From positions 124,001 through 188,000 of the forward strand of contig WACJ01000331.1 of the NCBI GenBank assembly GCA_008973525.1: a DNA stretch of 64,000 bases, written 5' to 3'. The translations under genes were made by a program, and so were the position numbers. The notes beneath the pieces were generated by a model, which was given only the letters and a program-made list of their open reading frames with translations, did no database searches and had not been told where the DNA came from. Position 1 is the stretch's first letter, and every line of letters starts with the position of its first letter. Shown one piece after another: positions 1 through 11,224 of the stretch. Source of the DNA: Stenopsyche tienmushanensis (taxonomy: Eukaryota; Arthropoda; Insecta; Trichoptera; Stenopsychidae).

Positions 1-755
1 AAAAGTCATGGAGAAAATTAAAAACATATCTATCATAATAGTGGTCGATGAAACTTCAGACAAGATGGGGCGCTGTGTTTTTGTCGTTTTATTTAAAACA
101 GTACTACCTGCCAGTGAACAAAATGTCTACTTGGCATCATGTAGTTTTTTGGATGTGGCAAATGCTACTACATGTTCGCAAACAATAGTAGATACTTTCA
201 AAGAATATGAAATTTCATATTCGGACATATTAGGATTTGTGTTGGACTTGGCGCCCTATATGATTACGTGCCATAAAAGTCTCAGTGTTTTAATTGGAAA
301 TAAAATGCTACATTTTAAATGCTGGGCTCACAAAATTAGTTTAGTGGGATAACCACGAAGAATTCGGCAATGCAGCCATTCAATCAATTTGGTGTCCTGC
401 AAATAGTGTTGATGTAGAAAGGTTTTTCAGTTCATATAATTTAATTGTGAACGATCGACGTACTAGATTGAAAGAATCGTCAATAGAAACATGCTCGATG
501 ATAAATTTTTATAATTATGTAAATTTAATTGATGTTTTTCTATTTTTAAATAATTTCAAATGTTTTTTACAATATATGTATGTATATTTTTTGCAAATTA
601 TGTTTAAATTAGACTATTTAACTTCAAATTTGTGTTTAAGAAATAGATGCTAAATAGATGCTAAATTTAGTTTTTTTATTTGCTCCAAAACGCTAAATTC
701 AAGAAAATAAACGCTATTTTTTTTTAAAATAGATGCTAAAAACACGTATCTCTAG
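1..755 (+). mobile_element. internally deleted hAT element, copy 1 (left end outside window)
   Basis: Non-autonomous hAT-type element whose left end lies before base 1. Its right end is the terminal segment ACGTATCTCTAG at about 744-755. A second copy in inverse orientation occupies 37716-39700 and a third partial copy 2011-2332; all share the A/T-rich 3' tail with the words GCTAAATTC and AGATGCTAAAAAC. Copies 1 and 2 have the same internal junction (residues AHKISLV followed directly by the C-terminal domain), so the family amplified after its central transposase region was lost. Confidence 0.75.
8..653 (+). pseudogene. hAT transposase remnant (CGGBP1-like lineage), core joined to dimerisation domain
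   Basis: Bases 8-352 read as 114 codons with the segment IVVDETSDKMGR near residues 10-21, resembling the start of the catalytic core in CGGBP1-like hAT transposases. After a frameshift near 350 the sequence continues as NHEEFGNAAIQSIW and then the C-terminal dimerisation motif SVDVERFFSSYN at about 409-445, followed by NDRRTRLKESS. The 300 or more residues that normally separate these parts are absent, so no active enzyme can be made. The assignment rests on motif resemblance; the exact hAT subfamily is inferred. Confidence 0.7.
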
Positions 756-859
756 ACATATCTAATGTATTGACTCTTCATAATCTTGCATGTTATGTAT
801 CAGTGCTCTTTCGATGTGATTTAATTCCGACCATCACGACACCCCATGTCCAAATTTAA

Positions 860-1235
860 TACGTCTGCAAAGGGTTAAAGAGAGAGCTGCAGCTTACAAA
901 GCAGATGGATTTTATATAAACGATAAGAATATGTATTTTAATGTGCGTGCATTGCAATTGTCAGTTAGATTGGAAAAAAAAAGACAATTTAACAAAACAT
1001 ATCCAATTAAATTGACACAAGAAGAAAGCTTCGACACCTGCCACAAGTAAGACTCATCAATCGACAATAGCAAATATAATAGATAGGCGACAATAAAAAC
1101 CGATATTGATTAAAAATACGGTTAGCACGTGTCGCAAGCCAACATATCTTGGAAAAGTTGAAGCATCCTGCGGTGAAAGAATATTTTCGGGAATATGTGC
1201 AGGGATCGAGTGAGAACATTTTTCAAAAATGACCC
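860..1235 (+). pseudogene. possible hAT N-terminal remnant
   Basis: Several short frames on the plus strand resemble the N-terminal region of CGGBP1-like hAT proteins (AAAYKADGFYINDKN near 880-925, KLKHPAVKEYFREYVQGSS near 1160-1215), interrupted by stops and frameshifts. The segment ends where piggyBac-family sequence begins. It may be the displaced 5' half of the hAT family at 8-653, but no continuous frame proves this. Confidence 0.3.
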
Positions 1236-1985
1236 CCCAGGCCATCATATAAATTTAGTTCTATATTATATATTTATATATAAGGATTATAAATTGTGGT
1301 CAAAAATTTAAAAAAATACATTAATAGAACCTTATTTAGGGCATCAATCACCGGTGACTGACGCGGCCTGTGGGGACCATATGGGATGCAACGCATATGG
1401 ATTTTTTTATTTTATGGTACATATCTTTTTGAATAATACATTGTAATGATATATGATGGTATATATATATATATTTTGGATAGATTACATCTTATTTGTG
1501 GTACCAATCACTGGCGATTGGTGTAGCGTATTACTTCGCGTACAGATTCAATGATTCAAATTTACTTTTTCATTTACTTTTCAATTTACTTTTCAATTTA
1601 CTTTTCAATTTACTTTTCAATTTACTATTTACTTCGCATACAGATTATTTATTCAATGATTATGAAAAACACAAAAGTCAAACGGTACGCAACAATTCAT
1701 ATATATTTTTTGAAGTGTCTCCATATTGTAACAAATTACATCGACCTTTTTTTATTACATGTAATATGTCATCTGTGACATGTTTATTTTAACCATAAAT
1801 TGAGTTAAATGTTTGAAAATATTTTAGTCTAAGGCAATGCAATTAAGAAGACTCTTCTTTATTGCTTTTTAGAACATTTATTTTATGGGCTATGAACAAT
1901 AGAGAAGATACTTCCATTTTTTTCACTATTTATTCAATAGAAACGATTGTTTTTACTTTTTTCTGTTCATCTCCCAAAATATATT
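1210..1985 (+). mobile_element. piggyBac-family 5' region, fragment (third copy)
   Basis: This stretch matches, in the same order, the 5' non-coding part of the piggyBac element at 13805 (from CAAAAATGACCC through CATATGGGATGCAACGCATA to the TTTTTTCTGTTCA segment). It lacks the terminal TTAACACGTATC end and any transposase, so it is a truncated non-coding fragment. A 12-bp tandem repeat has expanded inside it at 1561-1626. Confidence 0.75.
1561..1626. repeat. 12-bp minisatellite
   Basis: About five tandem units of TTTACTTTTCAA; the first unit is slightly diverged. The related piggyBac copies near 14150 and 45510 contain only one TTTACTTTTTCAT unit, so the array expanded after this copy inserted. 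In one frame it reads as a meaningless (FNLL)n peptide. Confidence 0.9.
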
Positions 1986-2010
1986 AAAATCAAAAAATAA
2001 ATATTCCAGT

Positions 2011-2332
2011 CCAGTCGTCAATAGAAACATGCTCGATGATCAATTTTAATCATTATTTAAATTTAATTGATGTTTTTCTCCTATTTTTAATTAATCACAA
2101 ATGTTTTCTGTAATATATGTATGTATGTCCTTTTGTAAATTATGTTTAAATTCAACTATTTAACATCAAATTTGTGATTAAGAAATAAACGCTAAATAGA
2201 CATAAAGAGCTAAATAGATATAGATATAAATAGACATATAAATGTTTTATTTTATTTGCTCCAAAACGCTAAATTCAAGAATAAAAACGATATTTTTTTT
2301 AAAAAATAGATGCTAAAAACGCGTATCTCTAG
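2011..2332 (+). mobile_element. hAT element 3' fragment (third copy of the 1-755 family)
   Basis: Matches bases 478-755 from CGTCAATAGAAACATGCTCG to the terminal GCGTATCTCTAG, with small indels and an extra AGATATAGATATA stretch. Only the last transposase codons and the 3' untranslated end remain. Confidence 0.75.
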
Positions 2333-2479
2333 TCATGAATAATGTCGAATTAATGCGGTATCAATTTGCGCAATAAAAAAGGCAATGCTCATGGAATCCG
2401 CCCATAATTAACCTTACACGTGTCAGCAGATAATACTCACTTTTCTTCAAATCTTATCTCACTCATCAAAACGAAAACA

Positions 2480-2650
2480 AACTTAACCTTTTCGTTAGTG
2501 AGCAAATTTAAAATCGATGAAGTCGTTGATGTCATAATCGCTTTACACCGATTAATTTCTGTCAGCTCCTATCAGCGTAAGACAATCTTCAATTCGAGGT
2601 CAATTGTAAATAAACATCTGATAGCATACAAGATCACGTCATTTACACGA
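2480..2650 (+). repeat. dispersed repeat unit R, copy 1
   Basis: Begins TTAACCTTTTCGTTAGTGAG and runs through AAATCGATGAAGTCGTTGAT and CAGCGTAAGACAATCTTC. Copies 2 and 3 start at about 8705 and 11225. Here the unit lies directly upstream of the BED-finger hAT reading frame at 2693, so it may be the 5' untranslated region of that hAT family; this is inference from adjacency. Confidence 0.75.
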
Positions 2651-2692
2651 TTCGTCTTTATATACAGAAGAACCCAGCACAAGCGTTGCAAA

Positions 2693-3080
2693 AATGCCAA
2701 AGAAGACTGTGAAAATGAAGCACAAGGAAGACTACTTTCAATATGGATTCTTGCGATGTGGTTATGAAACAGCTCCAAAGCCACAAAACATCATTTGCAA
2801 CGAATAGCTATCAAACGAAGCAATAGCACCCAGTAAATTAAATCGTCATCTAAATTCAAACCATCCCAGTTGCGCCAAAAAGGATAAATATTTTCAGAGG
2901 CGTTTAGAAAAAAATCAAAAACAGAAACAATTTATGAATTCGGCCGTTACGGTTTCTAAAAAGGTTTTAGAAGTTAACTACCATGTTGCAAAATTAATTG
3001 CACGTTAGAAAAAACCACATACTATCGGCGAAACACTTATTAAACCAGCATGTATGAAAATTGTTCGACTTATGCTTGAG
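2693..3080 (+). pseudogene. hAT transposase N-terminus with BED-type zinc finger (ZBED5/FAM200-like)
   Basis: An ATG at 2693 opens MPKKTVKMKHKEDYFQYGF, then the finger region with LNRHLNSNHPSC, then NYHVAKLIAR and KKPHTIGETLIKPACMKIV. This is the usual order in ZBED5/FAM200-like hAT proteins: BED finger, linker, then the HTIGE block. At least two in-frame stops are present. At about 3081 the sequence changes abruptly to a Tigger fragment, so the catalytic part is missing. Confidence 0.7.
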
Positions 3081-3082
3081 GC

Positions 3083-3368
3083 AATGATGTTAATAATGCA
3101 CCTAGTTATCCGAAAGATCTATACCGTCCGAACGCAAAAGAAATATTTGTACCACCAAAAACCACATCGGTAATTCAGCCATCAGATCAAGGTATAATCA
3201 AAGCTTTCGTATTATATACGCCATACATTTAAATTAATTGTAGGCAAATTAGATGCCAATTCCGACTGCACATTGAAAGCATGAAAAAAAATCGATTTTA
3301 AACTGCGTTGAAATTATAGATTCCTGTGTCGAAAAGATGAAAATTGGTTTTTGGGATTTTTACGAATG
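3083..3368 (+). pseudogene. Tigger (pogo-type) transposase fragment
   Basis: Translated pieces NAPSYPKDLYRPNAKEIF, PKTTSVIQPSDQGIIKAF, then NCVEIIDSCVEKMK match the second and third catalytic-acid regions and the C-terminal helix block of Tigger-family DDE_1 transposases. Stops and frameshifts break the frame. The closest relative in the window is the longer minus-strand remnant at 34760-36410, which shares NAPSYPKDLY and KLIVDKLD-type segments. Everything upstream of the second catalytic region is missing. Confidence 0.7.
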
Positions 3369-3369
3369 A

Positions 3370-4130
3370 AATTATTATAAGTCTATAACATTCAATTGTC
3401 TCACTGTATCACTTTACATTTGTAGCCCTTTTTCTTTTGTGCAGACTTTGCAAATGATCCGTGTTAGATTGTTAACCCCAAATTCAAAGAAATCCTATAT
3501 TTGTGAATCATTGTTTCAATTCGAACAATGTACCACTCATATTACGTAAAATATTTTCGACCTGCCAAAAGCAATAAATTATGAAATTTCTAATGTCCTT
3601 TTGAGACGCACTTGACAAGTTATATATTTTCTGTAAAATGTATAACTGCTGTGAAAAAAATGCGACCCGTATTATATTACACTATACATCGGAAATAGGC
3701 ACCATCCATCGATGTTTCTCAAATGATTTCTAAAACATTCGACATATTTAAATTATGGAAATATAACAAGAATTGTTTAAAAATATTCGAGAGTTGCGAA
3801 TTAATGCTGTATATATTAATGAAAGGAAAGGGGCTGGTATCCAGTTAGTTTATTTTAAATAAGAGTATATTATAGTAACCTTTTATAGCCATTTTTTAGT
3901 AATTAATCTAATTTTACAGTTGTTACATCGTTTCCTAGCGATCCTCGGTTAAGAAACATTGATTTAATCATATGTTCGTATGTATAAAACCATACCAAAG
4001 GCTTTGCTAAAAAAATAATAATATACTATATCAATCGGTTAAATAGTTATCGTAATTTGAAGGTGAGCGCAAGAAATGTGCCATTTGCGCGAAAATCGGC
4101 TGGCTCTAAGACCACAAATCCGCGGACCTC
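3370..4130. other. A/T-rich sequence without recognised gene
   Basis: Short stop-rich frames only. No terminal repeats, tRNA-like boxes or familiar protein motifs were recognised here. Confidence 0.6.
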
Positions 4131-4262
4131 TAATAAAGCAGTAAGATGCGACTAATAGGTTAACGATGTCCACCCTAACCGTATTTTCGATGTTGATTAC
4201 ATTGAAAATATGGTTGGGGTGGACACCGCTAACCAATTCGCTACATTTTACTGCTTTATGCG
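4131..4262. repeat. palindromic (snap-back) MITE-like element
   Basis: The left arm 4131-4193 and right arm 4199-4262 are imperfect reverse complements over about 63 bp with a 5-base spacer (TGATT). Paired blocks include AAAGCAGTAA, GGTTA, TGTCCACCC and TATTTTC. An RNA from either strand would fold into one long hairpin. No target duplication or other copy was identified in the window, so the element type is open. Confidence 0.75.
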
Positions 4263-4357
4263 TGAAAAATTAAAGTGGCGGAGAAAATTGTTTTTGTTTG
4301 ACGAATTTTAAAAACGAAAGTGAAAAAAATGATCACTTGTACCTATATATGTATACA

Positions 4358-5110
4358 ATCATCATCATCATCATAGTGCAGCCACTGACAGTCTACTACA
4401 GAACTATGGGCCTCTTCAATATCCATTCATAGGAAGGGGTTACATCCATTTCGTCTGTATCATACATTCACCTCCTCATTCGCTCGATATTGAAGGTAGC
4501 ATTACCACCGAGTTTTATTTTGAACGCTCACCCAACGGGTATCCTGAGTGAACGTATTGACGAACACTTTCGCGAACGTCTCGATAAGGAGTTTGGGGGG
4601 TTTGTAAAGACTGAGTAGTTTTCATAGGGAGGTGGTGGAAAACTACTCTAGACGACCTTTTTGACTCTACTGGAAAGGGCTTTCTGGAGTACAAGGAGTC
4701 CAGTCCCCCCTTTCCTCGCTAGGGCGTTGCCGGGGTAGGGTGAAGACATACGTGACGCTTAAGTGCATCTCGGATTCGCTCCTACACCAACTGAGGGTGT
4801 CTCCCCGTCACCGTACAACTTACCCGAGCGAATTCAAGACTGAGTGGTTTCGCCATTTTTTCAGGTTGCCCCTCTCAGTTCGGCGATTACAAAACGATAT
4901 AGAAGTCAACGGAAGACAATGTTGTTTTTCGTTGCAAAGTAAAGATCATCATATGCATCTCCTCGAGGCCGTCTTCTTGGTGTTCTTCTTGTTCCTGCTC
5001 CGTTCCTAGAGCCTCTCGGATCCGAACCGGTGAGGTTCCTCGAGTTCCATACTGCTAAGTAGGGAAGACCATGCAAGAGACAACGAGCGACATGCAAGTT
5101 AAGATTCGTA
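4358..5110 (-). other. possible 3' end of an unidentified LINE with ATG/ATC microsatellite tail
   Basis: On the minus strand the stretch ends in a short (ATG)n tract (4361-4373 on the plus strand), as some LINEs do. The sequence before it (down to about 5100) is GC-richer than its surroundings but has no readable transposon protein. The LINE interpretation is tentative. The following bases to 5640 are A/T-rich and unrecognised. Confidence 0.25.
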
Positions 5111-5659
5111 TAAAAAGCAATGAATAGTAGATAAACTGGGTATCAGCTTGCTGTTAGAAGAGTGTTTAAGTATCTACTCTGTACAAAGGTACTAGTCAAG
5201 TGGCCAATAGTTAAAATACATAAAATCGTATAAGTATAATAGTTAGGAGTAGTCAAATGTGGTTAGACCGCAAAAGTATTAGTCAAATTGTATTAGTAAG
5301 GGGTAGTTATGTCGCATCACAGTATTCGAACTTTGACGCTTAGTGCCTACCGGGCACAATCAAATAATATTTAATTGGTCAGACTGGGAGTAACTGGAAA
5401 AAATATATAGACATAGCTGGAACGAATAGGTTAAAGTCAGGTATCAAGTAATATCAAATAGTCAGGTCCATATCAAATAGTTTTATAGTCAAGATTGTAT
5501 TATGGGAGCAGTCGAAAAAGCATTTTGCTCCCAGTGTTCCCGCGTTTATATATGTATACAATAAAGTGTTCTAATATCAAAAACCATTTTTATTTAGATT
5601 ATATACCATTTTTTCCCAATTTATTATCATAATCATAATCTTAGACAAATTTACTAAAA

Positions 5660-6180
5660 ATCGCTTTGAGTGCAAAGGGTTAAGGACAGTGGTGTAATGG
5701 GGCGGGAGCGCGTGGGGTCGGCACTCCCACACTTTTTTCTAGACGATTGGGAAATTGTTATTTTTTTGGACCCAAAAATGCGTTCTCTTGAAAATATTGT
5801 TTATTTAAAACGTGCAAAAATACATTTATTTCCATATGGCTACCATAATCTTCTAATATATAAAAATAAGTTGCGTTTCCCGGCTAATGCTCGGGCGAAA
5901 TGGGTTGATATGCGCGTTCATCGGATTGAGACAAAACTTGGTCCACTTATTGCCAAGGGATCAGGGGGTGACATAGGCATAGTACAATTAACTTACAGTA
6001 GATTTTTAATTCAAAACTTAATGTGTGAAAGTTGTTGATTCTGACGTGTTTGAGATTATGCGTTGCTAAGGCTATAGGTATATAGTACCTACAAGTTGCA
6101 GTAGGAGGCGTCGTGTCGTCATATACGCCTGCATTCAAATAGTAAACGTCAAACGTCAATGTCATTTGCAGGTTATCCAT
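5660..6180 (+). other. mixed terminal repeats and an unrecognised 122-codon frame
   Basis: CGCTTTGAGTGCAAAGGG followed by TTAA (5680-5683) looks like the end of a piggyBac-type element lying to the left. Immediately after it, CAGTGGTGTAATGGGGCGGG at 5687 resembles a hAT terminal repeat. The frame 5670-6038 spans both and has no recognisable domain, so it is probably not a gene. From 6050 to 6620 I recognise nothing. Confidence 0.25.
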
Positions 6181-6626
6181 CGGCGTGAGTCAATTATATC
6201 CAAATTATTTATCGCAAGCACTTTTAAAATGCTTCATTTCATTCATCGCTTATTCACGTACGTAACAATCAAAAAAATACGTTTGAGTGTTATCCGATCA
6301 AAATCAGACGACCAACGTTCAACGAGAATCGAAAGTACATGTTGATTTGAATATTGCTGCATTTCAATATGATATTCATTACGATTACAGTTTGCATCCC
6401 AGTGTAAAATGGATAAAGGTTAAATCCTGTTAACGGGGGACAAATTTATTGGTAAATTGAAAACGCCTTTGAAACCAGATTTGAATTTAAATTTAATTTA
6501 AAAAATAAAAACAAGAAACAAATGAATAATTATTTTATTTAATAACAATATGTTGATGTTGAAATCAACAATATATGGATCTTCTTTTTCATCGAAAACA
6601 TTCAAAGCTCATACCAACGTCGGATA

Positions 6627-7100
6627 TTGTCGTGCAAATTGTACATGCAAATAGGCAGTGATATGGCAGTAGTCAGTATTGAAAGACTCGATGCGCGCAA
6701 CGATCGAGTTCAAACTCAATTTCAAACAGGTAGATATATCAGCAGTGACGAGGCTCTTTGGCCTATTTTGAGCTTCCTAATTCACAGAAGCAATCCGAAT
6801 GTTGTTCATCTCAGTGTTCATCTCGAAAATGGACAAAGGCAGACACTGCAAGAAATGTTGCTGCTGTACCAACACTTGCGCTGTGTGAAGAAGATGTATT
6901 TGCAGAGACATTATGGTACGCACAAGTTCCTAACTATTTTACATGAAATACTACATCCGAGAATTTTCAACGACGTAAGCAAGGGATGCGTGATGAAGGC
7001 TATCGAAATCTGTATTCATCTGATGCATTGGGCCGTATTTACACATTACATCCAAATAAAGCCGAGTGTTACTATTTAAGAATGCTTTTGGTTAATGTCA
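6627..7100 (+). pseudogene. Helitron polyprotein fragment between Rep and helicase
   Basis: Frames with YMQIGSDMAVVSIERLDARND, FQTGRYISSDEALWPILSF and NPNVVHLSVHLENGQRQT match the conserved linker region upstream of the helicase in insect Helitron proteins. Later pieces (MWYAQVPNYFTW-like, then GRIYTLHPNKAECYYLRMLL) continue in other frames up to about 7100. Several frameshifts make it non-functional. Confidence 0.75.
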
Positions 7101-7215
7101 AATGTCATACTTCATTGAGAAAGGTCGAACGGAAATTAGAACATTACTCGCCATCATTTTAACCACATGTACGTCACCCAACCCGAAAGATTTGTGGTAA
7201 AAATTCAGAGAGGAT

Positions 7216-8625
7216 TTGAGCGAAGACATTTTACACACCGTTAGCAATGACAATTCAATTGAGTTTTCGGACAATATTTTCAATCAAGCTCTGATCGAAA
7301 TCGAAGACATTTGCTTAACCATCAACATCAAAGAATTCATTCAACAAGAATTCGTTCTGCACTTGAACAGCAGTACAATGCTAATGATTTGGATGCATTT
7401 GTCGAAGCAAACGAACAACTTTTGCTTGCGGAACAAAAATTGACCTACGATACAATTACAAATGATCTGTTCTTCCTTGATGCGCCTGGCGGTTCTGGAA
7501 AAACGTATCTCATCACTTTACTATTGGCTCACATTCGATCTCAAAATAGAATTGCTTTAGCTCTTGCTTCATTAGGTATTGCGGCAACATTATTAGATGG
7601 TGGACGAACAGCGCATTCGGTATTCAAATTGCCATTAGATATGCATTTATTGGAAGCTCTGACATGTAACATTCCTAAAGTTTCTGACATAGCTAAAGTT
7701 TTGAAAATTTGCAAGGGGATTATCTGGGACGAATGCAATGCTTGATCGAACTCTTAAAGACTTACGATCAAATGCAAAACCGTTTGGTGGCGCTCTAATT
7801 TTATTATGTGGCGACTTTCGACAACCTCTTCCAGTGATGCTTTCATCGACACCAGCTGATTCTTGCCTCAAAGCATCGCATCTTTGGAGAGACGTGCGAA
7901 AACTGACATTAAAGACAAATATGCGCGTACATTTGTAGCGTGATGCGTCGGCAGCCACATTTTTAAAACGACTATTGAACATTGGTGAAGGAAAAGTGCA
8001 TGTTGATGCTACCAAGTTTATTTCATTTCCATCGAACTTTTGCGTTGTTGTGCCATCCATCGATTTACTCATTCAGAAAGTTTTTCCGCAGATTTTTAGT
8101 AATTATAAAAATCATTATTGGCTTTGCGAACATGCTATTTTGGCAGCAGAAAACACCGACGTCAATACAATCAACCACACAATACAATAACAAATTGCAA
8201 ATGATTCTGTTACCTACAAATCGATTGATAGCGCCATGAATGCAGACCAAGTTACTAACTATCCAATCGAGTTTTTAAATTCGTCAGATCTTCCTGATGT
8301 GCCACCTTACAAATTGGAACAAGACTCACTATGAAGAAATTGATGCCGAATATCATCGAAACAACTATATATTCTTAATGGAAAGTCGAAAGGAGAAGAT
8401 GTGCTCATTCCCACCGACGTGCAATTTGATAAGAGACGACTGCAGCTCCCCGTTGGACTTGCATTCTCAATGACCATCAACAAGCACTTCAAGTGTGCGG
8501 AAGAATCGAAAATCCACGTTGGACAGCCGAGAAATTTATTTGTATTTGTTAAAGACGGAAAAGCAAAACTATCTACCCTAAAGCACTTAGCAGAACAATT
8601 AAGTAAGCAAAATGTATGCTTTTAA
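7216..8625 (+). pseudogene. Helitron Pif1-type helicase remnant
   Basis: Walker A motif APGGSGKTYLI is at about 7480-7512, a Walker B-like IIWDEC at about 7720, the ILLCGDFRQPLPV motif at about 7797-7836, and the late motif LQLPVGLAFSMTINK with HVGQPRNLFVFV at about 8440-8560. This is the order of Pif1/RecD-type superfamily 1 helicases as used by Helitrons. Stops or frameshifts occur near 7745, 7938, 8190 and 8330. It would have unwound DNA during rolling-circle transposition but is now inactive. Confidence 0.85.
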
Positions 8626-8704
8626 TATTTTTTTCTTTATATATCATTCAATATCAATAAATGTATTCATTGTCGGAAAAAATGTTATTATTTATATCAT
8701 TGCT

Positions 8705-9180
8705 AATTAACCTTTTCGTTAGTGAGCAAATTTAAAATCGATGAAGTCGTTGATATCATAATCGCTTTACACCGATTACTTTCTGTCAGCTCCTAATCAG
8801 CGTAAGACAATCTTCAATTCGAGGCAGAGTCAATGTAAATAAACATTTGATAACATACAGATCGCGTCATTCTTTACATAAACAATGCACAAAAAATCGA
8901 TTCATTTGCTCCTCCTTTAGAAGGAAATGATAATTGAACAAAGACTCATTCAACACGCAGCGAAGTTAAAAAAACAAGCATTGTCGATAGCTCGCAATTT
9001 TCGATCATTTCTTTGCGTAAACAAATAACACACTTGAAATCGAAATGATTATAAGTCGATAAATTTGGGCTTAACGATCTATACAATCATGCGAGGAACT
9101 ATCCGTCTCAGTCTCCCGAACTGCGCTAAGTTCTCTCTGTCTCTGTCCGCCTCGGAGCTTCAATGCACAAGAGTGCTCTT
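8705..9180 (+). repeat. dispersed repeat unit R, copy 2
   Basis: Begins ATTAACCTTTTCGTTAGTGAG and continues to GAGCTTCAATGCACAAGAGTGCTC. It matches copy 3 (11225-11655) along most of its length and copy 1 (2480-2650) in its first 170 bp. No coding capacity was recognised. Confidence 0.75.
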
Positions 9181-9315
9181 TCTGAATAGTGAAGGTCAAA
9201 ACGGTTATTACCGTGAGTACTCACGAAACGGTTAAACAAGATAACTCTTTCAAATTTTAAATGGTATTTTTAGAACTATTTCTTCTGTGGCAGCAACGCG
9301 CCGGGTACCAGCTAG

Positions 9316-9570
9316 TAAACTAAATAAAAGATACGATGGGATAAATTATTACCCTTCTCTTTCCGGTGCTTAAGAAAAATGAAGCTCGACCCTCAAGCAA
9401 TTCTGAGAGCACATGGTCTCATTGACACTGTGAGTTTCTTTGTTCAAGTTTGCAGAATAACATAAGAAAGCAATAAATCAGGCTCATTTTTTCAGAACCC
9501 ACTGATTTCACATTTCGGTTTGTTGATACTATTTTGTTTACAAGATTTTGGTATATTTCGTTCAATTGGC
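9316..9570 (+). repeat. 250-bp dispersed repeat, copy 1
   Basis: From TAAATAAAAGATACGATGGG to TTGGCATAAACG, matching 18751-19022 with small indels. It starts where the Helitron terminus ends. The second copy is followed by a KIAA1586-like hAT fragment and this one by a related fragment at 9848, so the repeat is probably part of that hAT family. Confidence 0.7.
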
Positions 9571-9847
9571 ATAAACGTTGCTAACTTTCTAATTTTTATA
9601 TCTATATAATAATAAGAAAACTTTATTTTAATTTACATATACTTGTTAGCAACGACTATATTTTATTTTTCATTTTAATATAAAATTTTAACAAAATTTA
9701 AAAACATATTTACGTACATATATATAAAATTATTTGTGTTTTGCAATAATTATAAGTTAAAATTAAAATAAGTTAAAATCATATAAAACTTTCAGCGTAT
9801 TATATATGTGTATAATTATATACATAAAAGTTTTTATAAACTGAAAA

Positions 9848-10445
9848 ATGGGTAAAAAACGCAAACAAGAGACACTTTTAAATTTTCACGAAAAAACTCA
9901 GTGGCTTCGGTGACGGTTAATAATGATAGTGAGTGCACGAGTCTATTAAATATCTATAATAATGAATATGCTCAAATAGCATATTCGTCAAATACCGAAC
10001 ATAAATCGATAGAAGATAGCCAGGAAGATGAACACAAGATACCGCACTAAGTATTTGGACCACAGATATGTGGAATGAAAAGAGAAAAAAAATATCCTTG
10101 GATTATAAGTAAGTCTGGAAAAATCGGTTGTGAATTACTTGCCAATGTGAAGAGTTTTTCAGTATTACAAACACAGGGATTAGTATTTAGAAAAAATGGA
10201 GTTCAATTTCTGTATCATCTAATGGACATACGAGATCTAGCCAATTCAGATCTTTACGAAAGAAAATTATTTTGCGCATAAAATCAATTTCATATACGAA
10301 TACTCAAAAACATTTACAAAAATGCTAAAGATCAAACCATTGAAAAAATTTGTAGATACTTTGAATGAATCAGAGAGCTTGAATCCACCGAAAAAATATT
10401 TCGAACCGCATATTACTTAGGTAAAAATAACAAACCCTATTCAAA
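9848..10445 (+). pseudogene. hAT transposase N-terminal remnant (KIAA1586-like)
   Basis: ATG at 9848 opens MGKKRKQETLLNFH. Further pieces are KYPWIISKSGKIGCELLANV (finger region) and, after a stop, EKIFRTAYYLGKNNKPYSNH. That order is typical of KIAA1586-like hAT proteins: a zinc-binding N-terminus, then the VxxVAKxNRPF-type block. The frame is broken by stops; catalytic residues are absent. Confidence 0.65.
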
Positions 10446-10627
10446 CCATTTTTTACTTGTTACATTTACAAGAAATGAATGGAACCAAAGTTCCTCGTGG
10501 CCTACGTTCACGCTTTAGCGCAACGAATATATGTACTCGATCACATCGCAAGATATGATATTTCGAATTTGCAAAAAAAATATTGAAACCAACGGAAAGA
10601 TGTCAGTTCTGATGAGATGAGTTTACT

Positions 10628-10815
10628 ACTTTTAGGCTCGATCCACACTATGGTGCCGTTGACGGTTCAATCTCGCACCGGTCTCGGTCCGATCAAATAT
10701 TCTTACACGAGAAACAATCAGAGTATTCACACTGTCGTATCGCTCCAGTTCCGATCCGATATAACGCCGGTACCGGTTCGTCCGAAACAATATTTGATCG
10801 GAGCTGTCATGAGTC
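10628..10815. mobile_element. palindromic MITE family M, partial copy
   Basis: Starts TAGGCTCGATCCACACTATG and follows the full-length copy at 44903-45102 through the left arm and the central GAGTATTCACACT segment; the right arm is diverged or truncated. Directly downstream (10806-10860) is an unrelated cluster of GTCATGAGTCATGA-type short repeats. Confidence 0.7.
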
Positions 10816-11224
10816 ATGACTTATCGATGTCATGAGTCATGATTCATGATTCATGAATCATACGTACCGATACTGTAAACACGCTTTTGTTTCAACTCCA
10901 GCATTTTATCGGTCGTACAGCGAGATGATACGTTTTTCTTCTAATTATGGCTAGCAATAAATCGTGGAATTCTGAAAAAGGTGTGCCATCATGCGTATAA
11001 TTTATAACATTTGATTATAAAAAATAAATAATTACACTATAATGTTATGTACTCGACATCCTATTTAATATGTGTGTTTCTATTTACTATAGTTAATCTA
11101 CATTTTAATATGTCTGGCTAATGTTCAATAGTGATTATAATTTGTATCGATCGATGAAACTTTATCCTTCACTCTTTATGCCGACCAAACTTCGAAAGCA
11201 TTGCCAAGTCACCGATCGTACTAT

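Larger units (their letters stand above)
6600..9315 (+). mobile_element. Helitron, 5'-truncated and decayed
   Basis: Contains a Helitron-type Rep/helicase remnant (6627-8625). About 690 bp downstream it carries a plausible 3' terminus, CGCCGGGTACCAGCTAG, ending with CTAG at 9312-9315 and followed by T, as expected for Helitron insertion between A and T. The Rep (rolling-circle nuclease) HUH motif was not seen, so the 5' part is missing. A dispersed repeat (8705-9180) lies between the helicase and the terminus and may be a later insertion. Confidence 0.6.

Noticed and set aside
1561..1626. CRISPR-like array.
   Set aside because: 12-bp units directly adjoining without unique spacers: a minisatellite; the genome is eukaryotic.
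5670..6038. 122-codon frame as a host gene.
   Set aside because: It starts inside two adjoining transposon-end sequences and shows no known domain.
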